A stretch of DNA of 64,000 bases from Timema cristinae. Lineage: Eukaryota > Arthropoda > Insecta > Phasmatodea > Timematidae. Shown here one piece after another: positions 1 through 11,722 of the stretch. The notes under the pieces are model-generated. The model had not been told where the DNA came from. It ran no database searches and saw nothing but the letters and a program-made list of their open reading frames with translations. The translations under genes and the position numbers were made by a program. Where the stretch lies: contig JBCFYV010000001.1 of assembly GCA_039000515.1 (NCBI GenBank), positions 12,439,928 to 12,503,927 on the forward strand, read 5' to 3'. The stretch's first letter is position 1. Each line of letters begins with the position of its first letter.

Positions 1-560
1 GGATCCATGAGAAATTTACCTATTTTCAGTTTGATACCAGTGCATATCTAGTTCCCCCCCCCCCCCCCTCGTCCTACTAGATTCTCGACTATCGAATAGA
101 GACCTCTGATGTGAGATCCACTTACTCATCCCACATACTCGACGCCTCTTATACAGATTTTTTTTCTCTTCTTTTGCCACGGATCGAATCTGCTGACGGG
201 CCAAGTCCGGCTAGCCAGGAATCCGGGGAATGTCTGACTCCGGGCTCTTTTTGGTCGTTGCAGCGTTCCCGGAGGCTCCGGGGGAATCTTAGCGGCCGTT
301 ACTCGCATGCCACGCGCGCCTGCAGGCTTGCCATCAGGAGGGAGGAAAATATGAATGTGTCTCTCTAAAAGTGCGGGGTAATCTCGGCTGAGTTATTCCG
401 ACACTCGAGGTTGGCAAGACTGGTCCAGCCACGCATACCACCCCTCTGCCTGGGGAATGCCCGCAGGGTTGTCAACATGGGCGCGCGAATAGCTGGTGTT
501 TTTTACTAGGGGAAATATGTGCGGGCATAAACAGACATTGTTATCGTTGTGTTGTGCCTG
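1..560. other. Window start; GC-rich patch without a visible gene
   Basis: The first bases are a BamHI site (GGATCC). A poly-C run lies near 55-68. About 180-530 is clearly more GC- and CpG-rich than the kilobases after it. Short open stretches exist on both strands, but none has a recognisable domain or a convincing splice pair. It could be an eroded CpG island or the edge of a gene outside the window. I see nothing decisive. Confidence 0.3.
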
Positions 561-562
561 AC

Positions 563-1185
563 ACTCTACAACAGTTCACTTTCTGCATGCTAGGACAGAG
601 ATTGTGAAGTTCATTCTAATTACAACAGTTCATTCCCTTCGTGTTAGGACAGAGATTGTGAAGCTCATTCTAATTACAACAGTTCACATCCCTTCATGTT
701 AGGACGAGATTGTGAAGTTCATTCTAATGACAACAGTTCACTCCCTTCATGTTAGGACAGAGATTGTGAAGCTCATTCTAATGACAACAGTTCACTCACT
801 CCCTTCATGTTAGGACAGAGATTGTGAAGTTCATTCTAATGACAACAGTTCACTCTCTTCATGTTAGGACAGAGATTTGAAGCTCATTCTAATTACAACA
901 GTTCACTCCCTTCATGTTAGGACAGAGATTGTGAAGCTCATTCTAATACAACAGTTCACTCCCTTCATGTTAGACAGAGATTGTGAAGCATTAAATGACA
1001 AAGTTCATCCTTCATGTTAGGACAGAGATTGTGAAGCTCATTCTAATGACAACAGTTCACTCACTCCTTCATGTTAGGACAGAGATTGTGAAGCTCATTC
1101 TAATGACAACAGTTCACTCACGCCCTTCATGTTAGGACAGAGATTGTGAACCTCATTATAATGACCACAGTTTACTCCCTGCATT
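563..1185. repeat. Minisatellite, ~54-bp unit, ~11 copies
   Basis: Tandem copies contain TTAGGACAGAGATTGTGAAG, then CTCATTCTAATGACAAC and AGTTCACTCCCTTCATG. Copies vary by single substitutions, by a CACT duplication (TCACTCACTCCC) and by small deletions near 960-1010. The last copy, near 1140-1185, is the most diverged. No open frame runs through the array. Confidence 0.95.
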
Positions 1186-1189
1186 TTAA

Positions 1190-1740
1190 CTAACTCTTGT
1201 GAATTAGAAATATTATTCTATAATGACTGAACGAGTCTAAAAGTTTAATTTTTTTAGTGGTTAACGTGGTAGGGAAGGAAACATAAATTAAGGACAGCAT
1301 TTTTTTAGTTTTTATGACAAAAAATACATTTCGGTCAAAATAAATAAAACATGATTTTAGTTGATACGTTTAGTTTAATTCTCTACAAATACTTATCTCC
1401 AAACGTTTTTGATTATTTAATTTGAGCATCTCGAAATTTGACAAGGAATTTTTCTTTTAAGATGTATCTTATTGTTATTATTAGCACCGCGTCTTACTAC
1501 CCATTCGGGTTATACGCACATGTATCTTATTGAATGATATTATAGCCACGACTGATATTCTAGAACTGTTGAGGTTTAAATATGTAGACAAATTTAACTA
1601 ATCGTATATACTGAAGTCTTGTTTGATTTCAATTACCCTAATTCTTTTTTTTCGCTTTAAATATTGCAATATTACATACTTTTAACTCTCGTTCCTACAG
1701 CGCGGCGTTAAGGTTGTTTCACACTATAGGGAATTCTACA
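1190..1740. other. AT-rich spacer with one SINE-A tail fragment
   Basis: This is AT-rich unique-looking DNA. The only recognisable part is a SINE-A/B 3' tail in minus orientation at about 1484-1522 (CACCGCGTCTTACTACCCAT followed by TCGGGTTATACGC), with no head attached. I see no gene. Confidence 0.5.
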
Positions 1741-1794
1741 CTCACCACCGCGATCCATGTCGAGAATATTTTGAGTACGGTATTTTGATCGTAA

Positions 1795-1893
1795 CCCGAA
1801 TGGATTGCTACTGTAAACATGACATGCGCAGTATAGGTCCAAGCCCGAACGGATCGCTTCTGTAAACATTACATGCGCAGTATAGGTCCAAGC
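1795..1893. repeat. Short direct duplication containing ACATGCGCAGTATAGG
   Basis: Two copies of a segment of about 50 bp (roughly 1795-1842 and 1845-1891) each contain CCCGAA(T/C)GGAT, CTGTAAACAT and ACATGCGCAGTATAGGTCCA. The pair lies just upstream of the ATGs at 1924 and 1934. TGCGCA is half of an NRF1-type site, so the duplication may be promoter-like. That role is inference only. Confidence 0.5.
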
Positions 1894-1933
1894 TCTAGTT
1901 TGTTTTCAATCCGTCAAACAAACATGGACCCTC

Positions 1934-2059
1934 ATGGACGAAAAATTATTTAACTTGTGCGAACCAAAAATGAACTATACAACTTGGCAAACAAATTTTA
2001 TAGTGATGATGTTTAAAAAAAAAGGTATGGAAGGAAATAGGACATACTTTAAACAACGG
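1934..2059 (+). CDS. Candidate first coding exon, unrecognised protein
   Basis: An open frame from ATG 1934 gives 42 codons, starting MDEKLFNLCE and ending RTYFKQR, then meets a strong donor, CGG|GTAAGT, at 2059/2060 in phase 0. The amino-acid composition is ordinary rather than low complexity. The following 80 bases are AT-rich and end in a plausible acceptor at 2140, after which the same phase stays open. I do not recognise the product. It could be a small host gene, a transposon gene fragment, or a chance open frame with good-looking splice sites. An earlier ATG at 1924 is in another frame and closes after eight codons. Confidence 0.33.
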
Positions 2060-2140
2060 GTAAGTTTTAACGTTTATTTTAATATCTTGAAAAATACAAT
2101 AATTTTAAACCTACAAATTTAAATCATATTATGTTGCCAG

Positions 2141-2275
2141 GGAACTGAGCCTGCTTCTGATATGAAGAATGTTGAAAATATTTCTCTTACGTGGGCGTCG
2201 CAATGTGAATACCTTGGTTCATCCTATGAGCGTGAGCATGACGAGAGTGTGAGCGTGAGTGTCTCCATAGTGTAG
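2141..2275 (+). CDS. Candidate second coding exon, unrecognised protein
   Basis: After the acceptor TTATGTTGCCAG (AG at 2139-2140), the phase-0 frame continues for 44 codons (GTEPASDMKNVE..., later SVSVSVSIV) to a TAG at 2273-2275. Joined to the exon at 1934-2059 it would encode about 86 residues. The C-terminal S-V repeats come from a GTGAGTGTGAGC-like tract, which lowers confidence that this end is under selection. No family is recognised. A transcript crossing 2059/2141 would settle it. Confidence 0.3.
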   Translation, partial: GTEPASDMKNVENISLTWASQCEYLGSSYEREHDESVSVSVSIV

Positions 2276-2279
2276 CACG

Positions 2280-3690
2280 CACAAAACCCCAGGTATCAGA
2301 AAGTGATGCTACCCGCATTGCAGTTCTGTATAGCTGTTTGCTTGAACGTAGAAAGGTCGGGCGTTTCACCGTCCACACTCCCAGTGACGGCCGTTTCATT
2401 TCCTAGCGGCCATCTTGTAAATGTTTACATTCGTTTCACCAGAGCTTGAGAGACAAGGCCGGGTTATCGGCGCCTGGGACTGCACTAACACCTTACCGGC
2501 CTAATTTCCGTGTGTTCTCTACAAATTTGTACAGTAGTTGATCTAACATTTTAGAGATGTAGTAATATACTGGTAGGAAGAAACTTTAAAAAATACAAAT
2601 AGTTGTTGTTGCTATAACTAAATTGTAATTCCAGGAAGCACTTACACTATAAGGTACCAGTCTTACCTTATTGTATTACGCTATGACCCTATCTTATAAG
2701 CTACACCATAGTGGAACCATGTAAGTTAGGTTTGCTACATTTCAGGGTAAACTGAGTGTGCAATACACTAACCAAACACTTAAATCAGCCGGAGGATGAA
2801 ATATGAAAAATAAAATTTTCCCCATATTTTTTCGGAAAATTTTCCGAACGGGAAAAATTTTCAATTATTACTTCTGTAAAATAACTTCAACTGATTTAAA
2901 GGAACTAATGTAATCGAGATATGGATACCCCAAATATCAACGTTTATAACCAAGATTAATTTCTCTTGCGGGCGTTAACACCAGAGACATATTTACAAAT
3001 ATTTACAAGCTAAATAAAAGCAAGCTACATACTACACTCAGGTGAGCTCCACCGTATGTCAGACAAAGCTTAGCACATTGTACATCGCTTTCCTCAGCAT
3101 AGACCATCTGATTGTTTCCGACCTACCTTATATGAACATTTTCATCCCAAACCTTAATTGGATATTCTAAAAAAAAATACATACGGTTGTGTCTAAGCAA
3201 CATTCTCTCTAGTCATGTGTGCTAACCTCTCTCCTATATGAGCATGTGTTTGTTTGAGTCGAGTCTTGTCTCTGCTTGTGCCGGCCCTTGGTCCAGAGAG
3301 CCACCGAGGCTTTGTCAGAGACACGTGTCGTCGTCCCCCCCCCCCCCCCCGTGACGATGAGAGTTAGGAGAGTTGGCTAAAAGTGCTACATGCAGATAAA
3401 TGACGACATAATTCCACAGGTCCATCCTGTTCCTGTTCCAATACATCTTGTTCCAGTTATTTTGTCAAAGTAAGAAATCTCCGTGCGCGTGGGAAAGTGT
3501 CAATAATCAATATGTTGATGGTTCTTGGGGGGGGGGGGGGGGGAGCTCGTGTTTGTGTCCCCCACCCCGCCTACACGCATGTACAATCGCGTCCGAAACA
3601 ACTTAGCACCCATACCTAGTGTGCGGATTAATATTTAATTTTACTTTATTACGCAGCTATTTTGTTTTAACTACCACAGTAACTATTTCC
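2280..3690. other. Intergenic DNA with homopolymer runs
   Basis: No gene or classifiable transposon is visible. There is a poly-C run at about 3337-3350 and a poly-G run at about 3527-3543. A small group of self-complementary AAAATTTTCC words lies near 2810-2865. Confidence 0.4.
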
Positions 3691-3691
3691 T

Positions 3692-3938
3692 CTACTGATG
3701 GACACGAAGACCAAGGTATCAGTATCGCCGGGTGTTAACTATGACAGGGAAATCGGAGATTGAATCCCGACTGGGTATACAAAGGGCGGTATTTCTTGAA
3801 TTGTTTTCCACTCTGTCTCTGTCTCTCTCTCTCTCTACAGAAATGTGAGTGCGCTTCCTCTGAAATATACCTTTCTCATCCTTACTTATAGATGTGGCAG
3901 AATACGGAGAGACCAGACGGGTTGTAAGACGCGGTGCT
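3692..3938 (+). mobile_element. SINE-A copy (tRNA-derived)
   Basis: The degraded tRNA-like head includes GGAGATTGAATCCCGACTGG, a box-B-like segment. The body has the usual TTTCCACTCTG and CTGAAATATACC segments, and the tail is GACGGGTTGTAAGACGCGGTGCT. A CT-rich microsatellite lies inside the body near 3810-3836. Confidence 0.75.
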
Positions 3939-4229
3939 CTCAAGACCCACAAACAGCGAGGACTGCGTTTTTGTAGTGAACTCAGAACCGTCCATTACTT
4001 CACCCGCTCTAGCATCACGTGAGACTAAATGTTCGACCTCACTTGTATTTAAACCACGGTCTCTTTAAGAGGTGGTCTGTCAAGAGCTCGACGATCTTGT
4101 TCACGGCCGAGACTGTTAAATGGTTTGCGACTGGCTTTTGTCTTGGTAAATGATTTTAATTCCTCTTCCCAAGCGAATGTCCTCCCTCCCCAGCGTACCT
4201 TTGTGTCCTCCAATGGGATTGTGATGAAG

Positions 4230-4410
4230 ATGGTATAATTTTAGAGGAAATGTACCCACATTCGAGTGGAAGGTAAGTGGAGGAAACCAATTAGAAAAAA
4301 AAAAGGACCATCAGGAGAACAGATTAGAATTCGAACCCCTAACTTCTCAATCTCTAGAAATCCAGTCTAGCACGAAAATAACGAGTTAGACCACATGAGC
4401 AACCGATGCA
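4230..4410 (-). mobile_element. SINE-A copy, 3' tail missing
   Basis: Read on the minus strand, the head (near 4340-4410) contains a box-B-like GGGGTTCGAATTCTAAT and a box-A-like TGGTCTAACTCG. The body contains AATGTGGGTACATTTCC. The shared GACGCGGTG tail is absent on the left, so the copy is 3'-truncated or degraded. Confidence 0.65.
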
Positions 4411-4419
4411 GGTCTGATG

Positions 4420-5345
4420 AATGTTTCTGCTCAATAATTTATTTTAAAAAAAAACCTTCTATTTGGTACCGATACGGTTTATTACTAAACCTACTAAGTT
4501 TAGTTCTTAACCTATGTTCGCACGTGACTGTACACACAAAAACACACATACAACCCCACCCACTGTCGTTTGTACACAAAGTAGAAAACCTCGGGCTAGG
4601 GAAGAATTCAACTTTCCTTCTTTCCTCCTCACTGGAAAGTTTCTTCAAGACCTCTCCCATCTCCTTTCATCTCTCCCTCTCTCTCTGAGAGGCTACGTAT
4701 AGCGACAGCTTCCATCATCCTCCCCCCCTCCCCCTCCCATTGACGTCTCTTAGAAACTCCACTTGGTGGATATATTTTGGTTTATTTTATTTACAGTTTT
4801 TCCCCCCCCCCCCCCCCCCCCACAAGTCCCTAGAGAGAAGAAGACATCTCGTTTAAAATTGTTTGCCTGGGAAGTGTTCTTCCAGGTACATTTCCCCTTC
4901 CAGTTATACCACTAGAAGTGAATTTGTGGCAAGGACGTTACCAAGACTTCACCTGGACATATCAATGACCTTGATTTGACCAACAGCGTGTTGAAACCCA
5001 ACTACATCTATTTTCATCGGAAGAAACTTTGCGGCCAACACTGATAACATTTTACTAGATTATGAATTTTATTTTATTTTATATGTATTGATAATATCTA
5101 TCACTAGTGACAGTGATAGCTGCAAATCACATCACTTGACGTATGAATACGTGGGAGTAGATCTAGTAGTTTTTTCTAAGATATCAATCAGATAAGGTTC
5201 TTCCTATTAATAATGGACTGTAACTATTATTCAGTTATCACTTGACATGTGGGCACTTATTCAAGCACAGGGTGGTCATTTTGATGTAAAGAATTTACTC
5301 TTTGTCCGCTCAAATTATTTTGAAAATATATCTTTATTAATTAAT
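4420..5345. other. Non-coding spacer with a long poly-C run
   Basis: A poly-C tract occupies about 4803-4820. Pyrimidine-rich sequence fills about 4610-4740. Two short overlapping open frames near 4395-4702 are low-complexity shadows of this pyrimidine tract. No gene is supported. Confidence 0.4.
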
Positions 5346-5350
5346 GTCTG

Positions 5351-5580
5351 ATCCGCCTCGGTTGCCGCATGGTCTAACTTGCTACTCTCGCCGTAAACTA
5401 ATATGTCTAAAACTGGTAGATTGAGGTTTGAATCTCGTTCGGGTGTACTGAGGGGGTTTTACAATCTCGCTCACGCAAATGTGGGCCAACTTCCTCTAAA
5501 TATAACCTTCCTAATCCATAAAACCATTAAATTAATTAGTACAAAGCGTTTAACCCGAACGGTTAGTAAGGCGCGGTGAC
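5351..5580 (+). mobile_element. SINE-A copy, near full length
   Basis: It begins CCGCCTCGGTTGCCGCATGG with box-A-like TGGTCTAACTTGC. Box B is GAGGTTTGAATCTCGTTCGG. The body contains CACGCAAATGTGGGCC, and the tail is TAACCCGAACGGTTAGTAAG followed by GCGCGGTG. Confidence 0.85.
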
Positions 5581-5584
5581 AACA

Positions 5585-6445
5585 AAACAAAAATCTGTAC
5601 TCGGATAAAGGTTACGATCCGAGCATCGTGGAAGAATCTTCCTTCACTAGAAATCTCAGGGATTCCCATCCTCGGATCTCGAACCCACGGCTGACTGTAC
5701 AGTATCGACCAAAAGGGGTAACACATTTTGACCCACCATTTCAGCATCGCAAAAAAAAAAAAAAAATCCTGCACCTGCGTCGTGACGCTTCGGTTCGTGA
5801 AACCGGTGCGTCTGAAATAGACGTCGTACAAATGGTGATTGACGGTTTAGGGGACTGGTAGAGTGAAGTGGGGTGGGGGGGATCGACCGCCTAAAACCTT
5901 GTTTTATTTATCGTGTCCCCTTTCCCCTCAACTCCCTCTCCCACGGCATCGATTTCGTTTCCAAAGCCGTCTCGCCCTTCTAAACGCGAGGTATCGACTC
6001 ACACAACAATCTACTAACAACTCATAGAGAACGAGGCTGTTCATGGAGCGGACTGTAGTGGAACAGTTTCCTTCCAGACGTTGATTGAAGAGTTTCTTAG
6101 ACGCTCACTTTTACTACCTCCTACTAGGTCTGCGTTCCAGGTCATTTGCACTCCGTGAGAAAGCTACAAACTGGCTCTTAAAATTGTGTGTGTGTGTGTT
6201 GTTAGCCACATGTTTACATCAAGAAGGCAAGGGAGGAGGAAATTTACCCTTATTCGCGTGGAGGGAGATTGGGGAAACAATGTATTAAATAAATACAACT
6301 CTCAGTACACCCAACCTTGCCCTCGCCAACCTGTCTCTCTCAAAGGAAGGTTATAACTGGAGTTATCAATTATATGAACGCTTGAAGCATCTTTCACTGG
6401 ATAGCCTATAATAAAGTACCAAAAATATCATATAGAATGTTATAA
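5585..6445. other. Spacer, no supported gene
   Basis: Several open frames of 60-95 codons overlap one another here on both strands, but none shows a domain, codon bias or splice context. A poly-A/T run at about 5751-5766 interrupts one of them. Confidence 0.4.
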
Positions 6446-6448
6446 AAC

Positions 6449-6850
6449 GTCTGTGAGAGATCATGACGAGCCTTGTCTGTGAGAGATCATGACGAGCCTT
6501 GTCTGTGAGAGATCATGATGAGCCTTGTCTGTGAGAGATCATGACGAGCCTTTGTTCTGTGAGAGATCATGACGAGCCCTGAATGTGAGAGATCATAACG
6601 AGCCTTGTGTGTGAGAGATCATGACGAGCTTTGTATGTGAGAGATCATGACGAGCCTGATTTGAGAGATCATAACGAGCCTTGTGTGTGAGAGATCATGA
6701 CGAGCCTGAATGTGAGAGAATCATAACGAGCCTTGTGTGTGAGAGATCATGACGAGCTTTGTATGTGAGAGATCATGACGAGCCCTGAATTTGAGAGATC
6801 ATGACGAGCCCTGTATGTGAGAGATCATGACGTACCTTGTGTCTGAGAGA
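6449..6850. repeat. Minisatellite, ~26-bp unit, ~15 copies
   Basis: The unit is GTGAGAGATCATGACGAGCC plus a variable TTGTCT, CTGAAT or TTGTAT. The last six bases separate at least three unit types, which alternate in a higher-order order in the second half (about 6570-6800). Confidence 0.95.
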
Positions 6851-7049
6851 TCTTGACTCTTGAAAGGCTCTTGATCCCTTGTTTGATGGGCTCACTCCCT
6901 GCTCGGAGCTTAGCGAGGTAAATGGACCACATCTGGCAAAGACGAGGGAACATTTTTCCATTCCATGGCCTAGTCGCTGTGCAGTCTGATGTTTAGTTTC
7001 TGTACAGTCCCAACTGAAAATACTCCCTTCGTTTCTTACAGATCTAGAA

Positions 7050-7250
7050 TAAGAGGATGTAATTTTTTTTAGAGGAAACGAACTCGCATTTTCATGGAGA
7101 GAAAGCGGAAAACTGTTTAAAGGAAATTAAAATCCTCAAGACACCCATCGATCTTTGAAATCGGACCTCCCCATCCTTTGCAGCCCAGTCTAATGCGAGG
7201 ATGACGCCTTATACCTTTCGATCACAGATGCGGGTGACTCAAGTATTTCG
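7050..7250 (-). mobile_element. SINE-A copy, degraded, tail missing
   Basis: Minus-strand body and head are recognisable from AGAGGAAACGAACTCGCATT, from GATCTTTGAAATCGGACC (degraded box B) and from the box-A side near 7200-7240. The 3' tail is not present on the left. Confidence 0.55.
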
Positions 7251-7769
7251 ATCCATCACAGGCACTTTATAGAGTGAGACAGTTCCTTAGCGTGCCTAGG
7301 ACTGTATTATCTAGTGAACTCCGAATCTCTCCAGTATTCGAGCCAGAACGTATCGGACTACGATGCTCTCTACCACGGGTGAGGCCAGTCACTAGTGTAG
7401 GATGTCTCATCATTCAACAGTTGCTATCGCGAGTGTATAGCACGCCTCATTAGAGGCCTCGATTGCCTCCTCGAAGAGGCCTTTCCTTGCAAGCTGGCAG
7501 CAGTAATGACGTTACAGAGACGAGGAGACCCCGGAGCAACGAGGTTAAGACGCAACACCTCTTGTCTTTCTCAGGGATTCCCAGGATTTACTATCATTGA
7601 TCGAGACTAGCAGAGTTCTATTTAACTGGAGCATTTGACATGACGTCTGTCTTACATGGTAACTGTCACATGCCTCGACCAATATTAACGGAACGTTACT
7701 GGGACCTTCTTTGAATCTTGGTTTAAGCAAGGTATATAAATGGGTTTTCAATCTGGCGGCTTTTTTTTA

Positions 7770-7962
7770 GCATCACGTCTTACTACCCGTTCTGGTTACG
7801 CACCTATTTACTAATTACACTCATTCGTTAGAAATGGTAAAGGTTTAATTTATAGGAAGTGCACCCATATTTGCTTAGAGGGAGAGGGAAACTATTGAGG
7901 AAAACCCACCCTCAATGCATCTGACTGGTATTGAATCCCTGTCTCCCCGTCTTCGTCAGTCA
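7770..7962 (-). mobile_element. SINE-A copy, head partly lost
   Basis: The tail in minus orientation reads CATCACGTCTTACTACCCGT at the left. It is followed by GGAAGTGCACCCATATTTGC and a degraded box B near 7925-7945 (TATTGAATCCCTG). The box-A part is not clear. Confidence 0.75.
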
Positions 7963-7964
7963 AG

Positions 7965-8615
7965 TATAATAATGGTGATTGTTAAAAAGGGATTTCCTTT
8001 AATAGCTCATCTCAATTGATTTAGAATTTGTTAATTTTAAGCAATCGATTGAGTACTTAGAGCATATTTTTCTATGTTTCTATATTTTGAACAATATTGA
8101 GAGACTGACTTTTAAAACTTCGTGAACAAATTTTATTCTCCATGAAAATAATGTACTCTTGAATATAATATTAATCTGTTTTCTCTTTAACTTGCTCCCT
8201 AAGTATAAATGTTAAGAACGTAGTAACGATAGGAACATGATATAATTCTTAAAATGATTATCTTAGAATTTTTTTGACTGGAGGAAGCAGAGTCTATTAT
8301 TCACAGAACTGGTTATTACATTATTCAGTGCACTACGTGACTCTACCACCTTGATAGTGTTGATTGGATATTATCTGCATCTACGTGCCACGTAATTGAA
8401 GCTACGTCACTTTGTGAGCTGGGTGCCAGGTAGGCTAATCCGATTCCATAGGAATAACCTTTTGGAAAATACAAATATATTTTGATACGGTCAACATTGA
8501 TAACATGTGACTATATCATTATTGTTATTTAATAGTTATTGATAATTTATATCTATCGTACAACTGTCAACTAAGATTCTTCTTATTAAAGTTGGTCTTT
8601 GTTGGTGTTTTTATT
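7965..8615. other. AT-rich spacer
   Basis: No gene, tandem array or classifiable repeat is visible in this stretch. Confidence 0.4.
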
Positions 8616-8616
8616 A

Positions 8617-8855
8617 GCGCCACGTTTTACTGCCTATTTAGGTTATACGCTTATGTACTAATTGATATAATGGGCTATACACGAGGAATATGTAATTTAA
8701 AGGCAGTGTGCCCACATTTGCGTAAAGGTAGAGGAGAAAACCATCTAGAAAAAAATAAGTATACATGACTGGAATTCTAACTCTGATCTTCACGTCATTG
8801 ACAGTACAGTCTGTTGTGAAAGTATCGACTTAGACCATCCGATCAACGAAGTTGG
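8617..8855 (-). mobile_element. SINE-A copy, diverged
   Basis: The tail at left reads CGCCACGTTTTACTGCCTAT. The body contains GTGTGCCCACATTTGCGTAA, and the head near 8760-8855 keeps only a weak box B (GGAATTCTAACTC). Confidence 0.7.
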
Positions 8856-8859
8856 TTGT

Positions 8860-9335
8860 TGGGTTCTTTTGATTTCATTAAATTTATATAATTTTTTCCA
8901 TGATTACTTCTTTCTAATTAATTAGTTAGATTACTTTATATGCCGTCATATCTTAATAATTGTCGATATGGACTTGAGAGCATCGACCCTGAGTCGTCAA
9001 CAGTGGGAACATAGCAGGTGACATATCCACGGCATCCTTTATCCGTGGTATCGTTTTCGCTTCATTTCCCCCCCTATTCCACACCATGGACCTCCGCAGA
9101 TTGCTTGTCTTCCCATGTCGGGCTGGGAATCTGTTACTACCCTCCCCTCTCCTCCCTAATCCCCAACCCACGCGCGACTGACGACACATTCCTCTCCAGT
9201 TCGTCTTTGAAACCAACCAAACTTAGCCTAACATTTCACAGTGAGCTCTGGTGGTAAAATGTGATACTTCAGTATGAATACCTCACAAGGAGTCGAACCA
9301 GGGTTCTTTTAGGCCTTTCTTTAGGTCCACAATAC
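8860..9335. other. Spacer, no supported gene
   Basis: Two short antiparallel open frames overlap near 8953-9257. They are rich in proline/serine on one strand and glycine/arginine on the other, as expected of a pyrimidine-rich tract. No splice or domain evidence supports them. Confidence 0.35.
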
Positions 9336-9339
9336 GATA

Positions 9340-9735
9340 GCTACTGATAGCTCCTTGCAATCGCCAATCACAGCTCTGTGATAGCTATTTGTAGCTCCTT
9401 GCAATCACGGCTCTGTGAGAGCTACTTGGAGCTCCCTACAATCACAAACTGTGAGAACTACTTGTATCTCCCTACATCCACATACACTGTGAGAACTACT
9501 TGTAGCTCCCTACAATCACATCCACTGTGTGAACTACTTGTAGCTCCCTACATTCACATCACTGTGAGAGCTACTTGTAGCTCCTAAATCACATACACTG
9601 TGCGAGATACTTGGAGCTCCCTGCATGCACATACACTGTGAGAGCTACTTGTAGCTTCCTACATTTACATCCCCTGTGAGAACTACTTGTAGCTACCTAC
9701 AATCACACCCATTGTGAGAGCTACTTGAGATTAAA
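9340..9735. repeat. Minisatellite, ~38-bp unit, ~10 copies
   Basis: The unit contains TGTGAGAGCTACTTGTAGCT, then CCCTACAATCACATACAC. AGCTACTTGTAGCT is nearly self-complementary, so each unit carries a small potential hairpin. Confidence 0.93.
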
Positions 9736-10192
9736 ACTCACCAGATAATGTTTTTGGTGTTGTCTTCAGGAAAAATTAAACTGAAGTTTAAACTTAATAG
9801 GATGTCACTATTGTATTCGTTACATTTGAATAGATGTTATCCCCCCCCCCCAAAAGTTGAAAATTTGCCAAAGAAGAAAGAAATTAAATAAGAATGCCCC
9901 CCCCCCCCTCTCTCGTGTCTTGACGTCATCTGGCAACATATCACGAAGTATTAGTAGCTCACAGAAGTAATCAATCACTTGTCGATATACTACATACTAT
10001 ACTAATACTACTGCTGACATCTGGAGCTTACAGGAGAAGCTTCGAGCTCCACCCTCCCCACTGTCTCCCTCCTCGCTCCGGTTAACACTCCGGGCACGTC
10101 GTTCCGGGTGTTCCGCTCCGGCCAACTTAACACTTCCTCAACCCTCTACCTCTGACGTCTGTCGGATCATCAACCCGACCACTCATTCTCTA

Positions 10193-10195
<3 letters not shown>

Positions 10196-10245
<50 letters not shown>
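10196..10245. repeat. Compound microsatellite (TC)n(AC)n
   Basis: About 35 bases of TC dinucleotides run directly into about 14 bases of AC. The surrounding 9,840-10,345 stretch also holds two poly-C runs (about 9841-9850 and 9897-9908) and no visible gene. Confidence 0.95.
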
Positions 10246-10344
10246 TTCTGAGAGGAGGTAACGAAGTTTGGTTGGCCTTTAACATGTTCCTAACTAGTCA
10301 CGAGGTCTCTGTTTGACACGTACCTTAAGGTGAAGGCTTACACT

Positions 10345-10562
10345 AGTTTAAGGTGTAACTCTCGCCATATACTGGACTGCTTATGACGGGGATCGAAACC
10401 CGCTCAGGTGTACAGAGGGAGATCTTACCAAATTTGTTTACCTCTCTCCATCCACGTAAATGCGGGTACACTTATTTTAAATTCAACCATTCCAATACCT
10501 AAAAATATTAGCGTAATTATTACATAAGTGCATAACCCGAACGGGTAGTAAGACGTGGTGCT
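10345..10562 (+). mobile_element. SINE-A copy
   Basis: The head contains GGGGATCGAAACCCGCTCAG, the body contains CACGTAAATGCGGGTACACT, and the tail reads CATAACCCGAACGGGTAGTA followed by AGACGTGGTGCT. The box-A part is partly degraded. Confidence 0.83.
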
Positions 10563-10564
10563 AA

Positions 10565-11720
10565 CACAACTTTGGGTCGAGTACGCCAAATGGCTCCTCT
10601 GAGAGACGTCAAAGTTGACGCTGTATGCACCTGGGTGTTAGGCAAACCATGCAGCATGCCACGCTAATCATCACTCCCTCCCTGACACATATGGTACCAG
10701 CATGACAGATAGGCAATGCACTGTGCTGAAGCTTGAGGAGTTGCCTACCACCAAGGTGCTTACAGCGTCAATTTTGGCGTTGCCAACCCTAAGTTTTGTT
10801 CGTGGAAACAATTGTCTCATCAGCCCCTACAACCATATAATGTTATACCTCAAGATCTGAATAAACCTGTTTCTCATAGGGTGTCAACCAGTCATAAGTC
10901 ATTAATATAGCTTCAAGGTCATGCATTTGTGGGAACCAAATTCATTGTAAAGTTAAAAATAGTATTTTTTTAATATACTTTGATCAAAATTATCTTAAAT
11001 TTACAACTAATCCCAAATTACGAGAAAATATACTATAACATTGCCAAGAATGTTGGTGAATATAATTTATTTTATCATGAATATTTATGTTTAGGTAATA
11101 AAAAGTAATTTAAATTGTTTGAGATAATTTGTTTAGACAGCCTGTATCAAAGTGACAGCTGTATATTACATGACTTAACGTATGGATATATGAAAGTAGC
11201 TTTTAGTATCTGGGTTTTCTACTGTTCTGTCTACAGTGTTATAACTATATCTCCATTCACTTCTCATATTAATGTTTCTTGTTTGTTTTAACGCTGTAAA
11301 ACATCTTCGTGTTGAAAAGGACACCCTGACATTCACCCAAAAATAGTCCTCACATGAATTAATTACCTCTGTTTATCTTGTGGAACCATCCGCGCGTAAG
11401 AAACCAACCCAACTTATCAGCTCGTGCGATAGATCTCAAGTAAAGGGAGTGCGCGCTATTTTCATGGCCGTTAAACTTTCTCAAGGGGGACGGGCGGGAA
11501 CTTTTGCTAAAAGCATCCATTCAATAAATATCTGTTAGACTTGGGTTTGGAAGTATGTGTGGGGGGTTTCCCACCTTGGGAAGACAATGCGGTGATGGAT
11601 GTGGAATGCTCGCTCCACCGCGTGTTCCTTGGTCACAGGGACTTCCGGCACACACGAGCAGAAAACTTGAGAACTCTTGGGTGAAGTTTAGTTGTAGACC
11701 TCGCCACATGCATCGCTCTC
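10565..11720. other. Spacer, no supported gene
   Basis: This is mostly AT-rich and unique-looking. No open frame above about 90 codons, no tandem array and no transposon end is visible. Confidence 0.4.
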
Positions 11721-11722
11721 AT

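Noticed and set aside
1..6. GGATCC at the first base as a cloning junction
   Set aside because: A six-base site at the edge may be chance or may reflect clone ends; no vector sequence follows, so nothing can be concluded.
2805..2870. Cluster of AAAATTTTCC palindromes as a regulatory element
   Set aside because: A/T-rich self-complementary words are expected by chance in this composition and no second copy was seen.
6449..6850. CRISPR-like array
   Set aside because: The repeats are directly adjacent with no unique spacers and the genome is animal; it is a minisatellite.
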